Assembly: GCF_000340215.1 (NCBI RefSeq) | Contig: NW_006921544.1 | Span: forward strand, 278,599-342,598 | Length of the DNA: 64,000 bases | Source of the DNA: Pseudocercospora fijiensis CIRAD86 | Taxonomy: Eukaryota > Ascomycota > Dothideomycetes > Mycosphaerellales > Mycosphaerellaceae | Direction of reading: 5' to 3' | In this document: piece by piece, positions 58,501 through 64,000 of the stretch | Position numbering within the stretch: position 1 is the stretch's first letter | Layout: every line of letters starts with the position of its first letter | Notes under the pieces: generated by a model | What the model was told of the DNA's origin: nothing | The model's database searches: none | What the model saw: the letters and a program-made list of their open reading frames with translations, nothing else | Position numbers and translations under genes: made by a program

Positions 58501-59050
58501 TAGGAGTAGGAATAGAACAAAACACAAGCTAGACTAGGAACCCTAAAGGCACTAATCAAATTTAGTTAACACAACTACTAGCTCTATAAGGACCTAAATA
58601 GGGCCGAGGCAAGCCTAGCTATCTAAATTAGATCTAAACATATTAGACTTAGATCTTACCTATTTAGAAGAAACGTCCTAGGAATTAAAAGCAGAGCTTA
58701 CTAATATAGCTACCAATCTTAGAACCCTAAGTATATACTACTAGTCTGCCCTTAATAGTTAGAAGGTAGAAGTAATTAGAGACTAAAAGCAATAGAAAGG
58801 GAATACGATAAGCTAATCTAGAGCAAAGAAGACCTAAAGAGGATAGTAAAGTAGATTATTAAACAGGGATTTATACAACAATTCGTACTAGTAAGGGAAA
58901 CTAAGGAGTAGATAAGAAGGAGGGAAGAAGAGGGGGAAAGAAGGGCAGGGCAGTAGGTAAGGTAGTTAGAGGGTAACAACTATAATACTAGTATACCCTA
59001 GAGGAAGGAAAACAAGGAAACGAGGAAGATTAACACTTATAAATAGGATA
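55570..59050 (+). pseudogene. LINE ORF2 (endonuclease and reverse transcriptase)
   Basis: The endonuclease part includes HYIIAIQEPQLN-type sequence near 55,690, RDFNLYYPL near 56,020 (family GDFNxHHPxW) and SSSTLDLYFV near 56,170 (family S.IDL). The RT follows with LKAYRPIALLNTIGKVLEKI near 57,155, then GIPQGLTLSLILF-like sequence near 57,560 after reading TAG as Gln. The catalytic box reads FIDN near 57,655, where the family has FVDD. Both changes, GTA to ATA and GAC to AAC, are TG to TA transitions. A Cys/His-rich C-terminal relic lies near 58,650-58,760. Dozens of stops; not functional. Confidence 0.85.
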
Positions 59051-59139
59051 GGAGGGAGGTTTTTACTAACTAAGTTGGTTTCCTACCTAAAACAATTTAT
59101 AGAAACAGACCTATATAGGCCGGAAGGCACTATAATAGG

Positions 59140-59166
59140 CAAATGAAATATCTATCTATCTATTAT
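59140..59166 (+). repeat. LINE 3' ATCT tail
   Basis: ATATCTATCTATCTATTATT at the end of the LINE is typical of the short tandem tails that end fungal LINEs. Confidence 0.65.
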
Positions 59167-59169
59167 TTA

Positions 59170-59400
59170 ATCCTTTCTAGCTTTCCTTATTAGGATTTTA
59201 ATTGCTATCTCGAAAATTGTCCTTAGATCTAGTAAGCCTACCTACTATATCTTTACTATAATAGTAGGTAATAGTAATAGAATCTTAAACGAAGGTCCGA
59301 ATATATATATAGTACCGATATATTATAGACAATCGTAACGCCTAGCTTATACTTTTTTTAATAAATATTAACGCAAATTTAGTACGGGATTAAGGATATA
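59170..59400. other. Continuation of the RIP-mutated block
   Basis: TA-rich, CpG-containing sequence resembling 51.9-54.3 kb. No gene seen. Confidence 0.5.
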
Positions 59401-59536
59401 TCTACGATCTGAAGCTTCGGATCGTAGCACCGAGATTACGTTAGGCCCTTCGGATCGCGATTCTACGATCTGAAGCTTTAGATCGCAGCACCGAGATTAC
59501 GTCAGGCTCTTCGGATCGCGATTCCACGATCTAAAC
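59401..59536. repeat. GATCGCGA-family repeat cluster D, 61-bp tandem
   Basis: TCTACGATCTGAAGC begins at 59,401 and 59,462, and a truncated TCCACGATCT begins at 59,523, spacing 61 bp. Each unit contains GCACCGAGATTACG and TTCGGATCGCGATT. It sits exactly at the change from RIP-mutated to normal composition. Confidence 0.85.
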
Positions 59537-59593
59537 GGTGTCAAGCTTAGTCACCTCCGGTAAAGCTCGCCTCGCCTCGCGCTGCCATGTGCC

Positions 59594-59857
59594 TTGAGAA
59601 CAACCATGGATCGAGACGCCATCCTTCGTCAAATACAAGACGTCGCCGCCAAATCTCGATGCGAAGACCGTGCCGCCCAAAAACGAATCCTGCCTTTGTA
59701 CAACCTCTACGCTACCAGCACGGTTTCGCTCTACCCCAGGAGGTCGTTCCAGACTTTTGTCAAGATGCTAATGTGCCTAGTGCTTCTGCATGCAGAATCC
59801 GAGTTCTCGGATGTACCAAGAACTACCGCACCAGATCGACGAGGACGAGGCAGATAA
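59594..59857 (+). CDS. Possible start of a gene of unknown function
   Basis: A plus-strand frame beginning near 59,606 (MDRDAILRQIQDVAAKSRCE) is open for over 80 codons and is helix-rich. It closes at a TAA near 59,857, after which another phase is open. An intron may follow. It is the first protein-like frame right of the RIP block. No family recognised. Confidence 0.35.
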   Translation: MRTTMDRDAILRQIQDVAAKSRCEDRAAQKRILPLYNLYATSTVSLYPRRSFQTFVKMLMCLVLLHAESEFSDVPRTTAPDRRGRGR

Positions 59858-60091
59858 TAAGACTGTTTCGACACCAAAGCACCCAAAGAGGAGGAAACAA
59901 TCTTCCGAGAAGTGGACACATATCGCGCGCGTTTAGGCGGGTGAAGAGCGAGATATGAACGTCTGGCTGAACCAGTGTCTGGACTTTCTTCGCGGCAAGG
60001 CCGGGCGTGATTCAACGACGACACAGCCTCGAAGCCAAATCCGGGCAACGACAGTGTCAATCAAGCCCGCGCCCGGCCAGAACCTGACGAC

Positions 60092-60319
60092 ATGCTCACA
60101 TTCGAGCTCCGAATTGGCAAGCAGTCGGTCTGCGAGCCTGGCGCCAAGATGTCAGCGATAAAGACCCTGGAGCTGCATCTCAGCGCAGAAGAAGAGGAGG
60201 CATTCCACGAGGCAGTCGAGGGCGTGAGTGCAGGGAAGGGTGAGCGGTATCGAGCTGCGAGGCCTCAGCGAGGGCTTTGTGACAATGTGATCTCGCCGAA
60301 GGACGTACGCGGGATGTAA
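60092..60319 (+). CDS. Possible exon, unknown function
   Basis: Frame with MSAIKTLELHLSAEEEEAFH near 60,150, ending VISPKDVRGM before TAA. It is charged and helix-prone and may belong with the frame at 59,594-59,857 as a later exon. No family recognised. Confidence 0.3.
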   Translation: MLTFELRIGKQSVCEPGAKMSAIKTLELHLSAEEEEAFHEAVEGVSAGKGERYRAARPQRGLCDNVISPKDVRGM

Positions 60320-60330
60320 ATGCAACTGGC

Positions 60331-60774
60331 ATGCTGCGACCCGAACTCACTATGCGCTTCTCCTGCCTGCCCGATTTTCCCATCTCTCACTTTTCGCTGT
60401 CTCTTCCTCGCGGATCAATCGGCGCGGCCACGGTTCCACTTCACTGTTCACTCTTGCGTCTTCATATCAACAAGCGCTCCAGTGGCACGAACACTTTGCA
60501 GCCGCACGACGACAAGCTTGCTGCTCACCACTCTGCGGTCGGAACCCTGTTCGACAAAGACTCCATTCTCCCACAGAACAATCCTCTTTTCGACAATGGC
60601 ACAGCGTCATTTGCTACTGCCTTGCAATGGCAAGGCATCCAGCGCAGGGCCTCGCGTCGATCTGACGCGCAGATGCTGGAAGACGAAAGTCGCCGAAGCT
60701 CGCAATTCGTCGCGAACGGCCCAATGCTTCACGAGGGGAGAGAGCCGCCGCCAACAACGCACACTTTGGAATGA
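60331..60774 (+). CDS. Unknown frame, 147 codons
   Basis: Protein-like in the middle (DKLAAHHSAVGTLFDKDSIL near 60,515 and NGTASFATALQWQGIQRRAS near 60,600). No domain recognised. A second phase overlaps it, so the coding status is uncertain. Confidence 0.3.
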   Translation: MLRPELTMRFSCLPDFPISHFSLSLPRGSIGAATVPLHCSLLRLHINKRSSGTNTLQPHDDKLAAHHSAVGTLFDKDSILPQNNPLFDNGTASFATALQWQGIQRRASRRSDAQMLEDESRRSSQFVANGPMLHEGREPPPTTHTLE

Positions 60775-60819
60775 ATGGCTGAGTAGCTTGCACGGAAGCT
60801 TTCTTTGGCCATAGCAAAA

Positions 60820-61270
60820 GATCAGAGCGAGGATGTCCCGGGAAAATTTGATGGGTTGAAGCGATGGAATCCCGAGCTAGGCGGAGTGACATCCAGCGCG
60901 AGCAACAAGTAGTGGACAAGTCTCGAGACGCGTGAAGCAGTGGTAACCTCTTTCATTGCGCCAAAGTGTCCCTCCCGAGCAATCTGCGAAAACACTGTCA
61001 ACCCAAAAGGGTGCAAGTGACCAGCAGCTCCAGTCACCTACGACCCAAGGACAAAAACAGCAGCAGAACGCGCAAGCATTCAAGGCAAGAATGAGAACAC
61101 ACCATCGCAAAAGCAGGACGGAAAGACGTGTGTGCTGTAGTCAGACGAAAAGATCATTGGCATGCGGGGAGCTACCACGATCGGCCTGATGCCTCACGGA
61201 AAGATCTAGAAGCGGTCCATAATGCGCCATTCAAAACAGTCTCACAGCTGTCTCCTTTGCCCAAAACTTC
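60820..61270. other. No recognised gene
   Basis: Short overlapping frames only. Confidence 0.35.
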
Positions 61271-61279
61271 CTCAACACG

Positions 61280-62173
61280 ATGGGCAGCGGTCAGCGTTTG
61301 GAGAAGGCCATCAGTCGGGAGAATATGGACGAGCTGGAGCGGAAGCCCCCCTCGGGCAAAGGAAAAAAGGATTGCGGAGCCTCGCGCGCCTACCAAGAAG
61401 GTACCAGTGTACCCGCAAGCGTTCCACTTGGTCAGGATACCCGAAGCTTCAGGCGACGGCGACTCTCCACGCCCGGTCACGCTCACCACGCCCGGCCACG
61501 CCCATCACGCCTGGCCACGCCCGGTCACCACGCCCAGCCACGCCCACTACGCCCAGCCACGCCCACTACGCCCACCACGCCCAGCCACGCCCACCTACGC
61601 CCACCACAGAAACCAGATCCGAAATCTGCTGAAGACACAACAAAGATTTCGCCACCAAGTCTCGCAGGAGGTCGTGCGCTTTTCGCAAACCGCGGCAATA
61701 AGGAAGCCAAGGAGAAAATTGCTCACATCGACAAATTGATTACGCACAAACCGCTTGCAACTGCAGTGACCGTGAACCGATAGCGCGAGGCTCTAGAGTT
61801 TGGGCCTGTCAAAAACGGCTTCACGCCACTCCGCCACAACCACATTCCGCAACGCCGTACTGAAATCGCTCGCATGAAGATGGTCATCGGACCCGACAAG
61901 ACCCTTGGAAGCAGCGATGCACCAGACCAATTTTGCCAGCGATTCTTCACCCTTATAGGCAAATACGTACAGCCGACTCACACGGCAATCACTGGCGTGA
62001 TCGTAGAAATCGCCGATCTGGCTCATCAAGCAGAGCATTACGGAAGTCGCTCAGCGCGCACGCCAGCTGACAACATCCCTATGAAGCCACTCCGTCTTAC
62101 CTATGCTGTTGTTGATGACGGAGACTCTATTCAAGACACTCCAACTCCAACACACGCCATTGCAGCGCAATAA
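61280..62173 (+). pseudogene. Unknown gene relic crossing a minisatellite
   Basis: Plus-strand frame 61,280-61,783 begins MGSGQRLEKAISRENMDELE and passes through the CACGCCC minisatellite, then closes. A following frame at 61,874-62,173 reads SDAPDQFCQRFFTLIGKYVQ and AITGVIVEIADLAHQAEHYG. The two could be parts of one gene separated by an intron or a frameshift. Unrecognised. Confidence 0.35.
61467..61605. repeat. CACGCCC minisatellite
   Basis: About fifteen copies of a 9-10-bp unit (CCACGCCCAG, with CCACGCCCAC and CTACGCCCA variants) in tandem. It gives Pro/Ala/His/Thr- or Arg-rich repeats in all plus-strand phases. Confidence 0.9.
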
Positions 62174-62324
62174 TGTGATGTTGGGGAAATTGCGAACAAT
62201 GCCACATCTTCCAGACATGGCTCGTGCAAAAGGACAACGCATACGATTGCGAGGTTCTCCAGTTTCCAAGACAACGCTGACGATCCAGAGGATGCCCCGC
62301 TCATTGTTGTGATCGATAACAGCG

Positions 62325-62765
62325 ATGAGAGTACCGACAGAGTGGATTCGGAGTCTCAACAACGACGACGAGTCTGTGGAGAGTAGGGAAGTTCATCGTT
62401 GGAATCTGGTAGCTGATTCGGTGGAAGTGGATGGCTTAAGTAAAGATAGCATTGAAGATGAATATATGGACCAGGAACGCCTCGATGGATGGAGCAGTTC
62501 GCCATCGATCTGGCTTGTGGTAATGGGCAAATACTTGGATGAGTATTGCATGTTTTTCGCTTGGGAAATGGATCTCCAAGGCAGGGACAAGACAAAATGC
62601 AGTTCGGACATCGAGAGCTGTGCCGACCCCAACCACGGATTTACCATCAGGAAGGCTAACATGTTTAAAGCTCACAGGACGAGCTTGCATGGAGATCACA
62701 GTGCACCTCATCGTTCAGTTCGAGCAGAGCCACCTTTGTTACTGCATGGCACTTGGCGGATTTAG
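62325..62765 (+). CDS. Unknown frame, 146 codons
   Basis: Reads SVESREVHRWNLVADSVEVD near 62,370 and SIWLVVMGKYLDEYCMFFAW near 62,508. The C-terminal end after about 62,680 is probably out of phase. No domain recognised. Confidence 0.35.
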   Translation: MRVPTEWIRSLNNDDESVESREVHRWNLVADSVEVDGLSKDSIEDEYMDQERLDGWSSSPSIWLVVMGKYLDEYCMFFAWEMDLQGRDKTKCSSDIESCADPNHGFTIRKANMFKAHRTSLHGDHSAPHRSVRAEPPLLLHGTWRI

Positions 62766-62799
62766 CATTGACGGTCCATTTACCCATATGCCTTGACAC

Positions 62800-63620
62800 T
62801 CACATCCCAGGCAACATGAAACAGGCCAGGCTGCGAACGGCAGCTTCATTGTGCAGCCTGTGGTTCCTCTCTGTGGATTCAAACATACTTCTTGAAATCT
62901 CCCGGAGCCTCATACACGTCTACGGCTAGCATATCAAGCCAACAGAATAGCGAGATGTTGTCAGAATCAATGCAACCCTGATCATTATTGAGACACATAG
63001 CAGTCGCTGTTCCAGCTTCCTCAAATACGTCGGCAGCATGTGGAACGACAAGAGCAGGCTCTATGTACAGCCCCAAGATAGAGCAAGCTGTGCCTTCGCC
63101 AACTTTGCTGGAAACGCCGGGGAGATGCGGAGCTGGGTCTCCAAGCTGCAACACGACATCAATACCACCACAGTCTCATATGATCGAGGGCGAGAAGACG
63201 TCGCCAAAAGCCACAGTTAGGCAGAGGCCGCGGTTGCCGAGGTTCCGCACAAGAACGCGAGAAAGTCTCGTTCACACATGCTTGGCGCATCAATGGTCGC
63301 TCAAGGTCCTGCAGTAATTCTACGGCCATCGCCTCATACTGCATGGCGAATGCGTGTCGATACCATTCTGGGGTCGGCACTTCGACTCAAGAAACATTGT
63401 CGTCCTTCTCCAGTCCCAGAACAGCAGAGGCAGGGCCACGGCGATGTGAGACACAAGTACATGCGGAGGCCAAGCAGCCCGGAGAGAGGCTTCGATGTTG
63501 GGTTATTCAAGCTTCACCGCCACCATCACCGAGGGAACAAGCTCCCAGCTCTTCTCATTTCTTTCGTCTCCTCTACCACCAACCCAATTTTGCTCTTGAA
63601 ATCTGGAAACACTACTGACG
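62800..63620. other. Weak frames on both strands
   Basis: Plus-strand 63,038-63,220 (SWVSKLQHDINTTTVSYDRG) and 63,278-63,634 are in one phase, separated by one TAG. A minus-strand frame (63,154-62,879) is also open. No gene can be called with confidence. Confidence 0.3.
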
Positions 63621-63888
63621 ATGGAGAATCGTAAGTAGTGGTCGACACCTAACCATTTCCGCCACCTCACTACCACAGACAGTCACTGGCCGCCATATGC
63701 GATATCCATCCCACCAAGAGATTGTCCGCCTCCCGGCAAGGGTGCACATGATGATGCTATATAACGCGATGCTGGAGCTCATCAAAGCCGACCTTCGTCA
63801 GCTCCTCCCTTGCTGCGGCATCGACCACCCGAAAGACGGATCGAAAGCTGTTGAGATGGAGAAGCCAACGTGCCAATGTGGTTCTTGA
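63621..63888 (+). CDS. Small candidate gene with one intron
   Basis: ATG at 63,621 gives MEN, then a GTAAGT donor at 63,631, a CTAAC branch-like site near 63,649 and acceptors at 63,678 or 63,682. Using 63,682 keeps a frame of about 70 codons to a TGA at 63,886, with MLYNAMLELIKADLRQLLPC near 63,755 and a Cys-containing end (PTCQCGS). Using 63,678 meets a stop soon after. A minus-strand frame reaching the right edge overlaps it. No family recognised. Confidence 0.35.
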
Positions 63889-64000
63889 CGTTCGCAGGTC
63901 TGTATGGCAGCAGCGCTCGTATCGAAATCTCGACATCCACTGCAGGGCCTTCACTCATCACCTGCCTCTCTTCAACATCGCAGTTGGGCATTTTCGCCAT

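Larger units (their letters stand above)
54300..59170 (+). mobile_element. Full-length Tad-type LINE (non-LTR retrotransposon), inactivated
   Basis: Two consecutive plus-strand frames are recognisable: a gag-like ORF1 with zinc knuckles, and an ORF2 with APE-type endonuclease and reverse transcriptase. A short ATCT-repeat tail follows at the 3' end. This order defines fungal Tad1-group LINEs, which move by target-primed reverse transcription. Every frame is closed by many TAG and TAA codons. The 5' boundary is uncertain. From about 54,700 onward CpG and TpG nearly vanish but CpA persists, unlike the surrounding block. Confidence 0.85.

Noticed and set aside
59401..59536. Possible attachment site or telomere-like repeat
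   Set aside because: The units are 61 bp with GATCGCGA cores and do not resemble telomeric TTAGGG repeats or a recombinase site.
61222..61739. His/Pro- and Thr-rich frames over 61.4-61.6 kb
   Set aside because: Composition comes from the CACGCCC minisatellite in every phase. It is not evidence of three proteins.
1..64000. Secondary-metabolite or Starship-type cluster
   Set aside because: No polyketide or peptide synthase domain and no tyrosine-recombinase captain motif could be read on either strand.

Overview
The window looks like a transposon-rich stretch of a filamentous ascomycete (Pezizomycotina) genome. Evidence: RIP-like decay (CpA/TpG loss, Gln codons turned into TAG/TAA), Mutator-like (MULE) transposases with SWIM fingers, a Tad-type LINE, Ty3/gypsy chromovirus remnants, introns of about 50 nt with GTAAGT donors, and fungal 'LPAELR'-type leader motifs. 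Class Dothideomycetes is a guess. No rRNA, tRNA, CRISPR array or bacterial-style operon was seen.

Layout. (1) 1-11,247 is an extremely RIP-mutated block. Its two ends carry matching inverted repeats built from ~30-bp subrepeats, so the block is probably one ~11.25-kb DNA transposon whose left tip lies just outside the window. It holds a MULE transposase on the minus strand (about 6,880-4,700) followed by a charged reading frame, several plus-strand decayed frames, a 56-bp minisatellite and at least eight ~40-bp hairpin elements. (2) 12,052-15,798 is a complete second MULE with 32-bp perfect terminal inverted repeats and an 8-bp target duplication. Its transposase keeps the D, D and E residues but is full of TAG stops. 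It splits a plus-strand frame that becomes continuous when the element and one duplication are subtracted. (3) 15.8-51.3 kb has ordinary base composition but almost no intact gene. Recognisable pieces are a gypsy gag-pol relic (24.4-27.4 kb), a chromovirus integrase/chromodomain tail (35.2-36.05 kb), a 5' fragment of a zinc-knuckle DEAD-box RNA helicase with three short introns (32.77-33.4 kb), two F-box/2EXR-like leaders (21.8 and 30.8 kb), and several families of degenerate tandem repeats. (4) 51.9-59.4 kb is a second RIP block containing a full-length Tad-type LINE (about 54.3-59.17 kb) whose mutation pattern differs from its surroundings: CpG and TpG are nearly gone while CpA survives. (5) 59.55-64.0 kb returns to ordinary composition, with fragmentary frames, a CACGCCC minisatellite and one short intron-containing candidate gene at the right edge.

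The genes do not form a pathway. The window records repeated transposon insertion, RIP-like inactivation and gene decay. The items most worth following are the 11-kb TIR element with its hairpin family, the strand-asymmetric mutation signature of the LINE, and a GATCGCGA-centred repeat family that recurs at four places. All intron and frame statements come from reading by eye; no similarity search was run.
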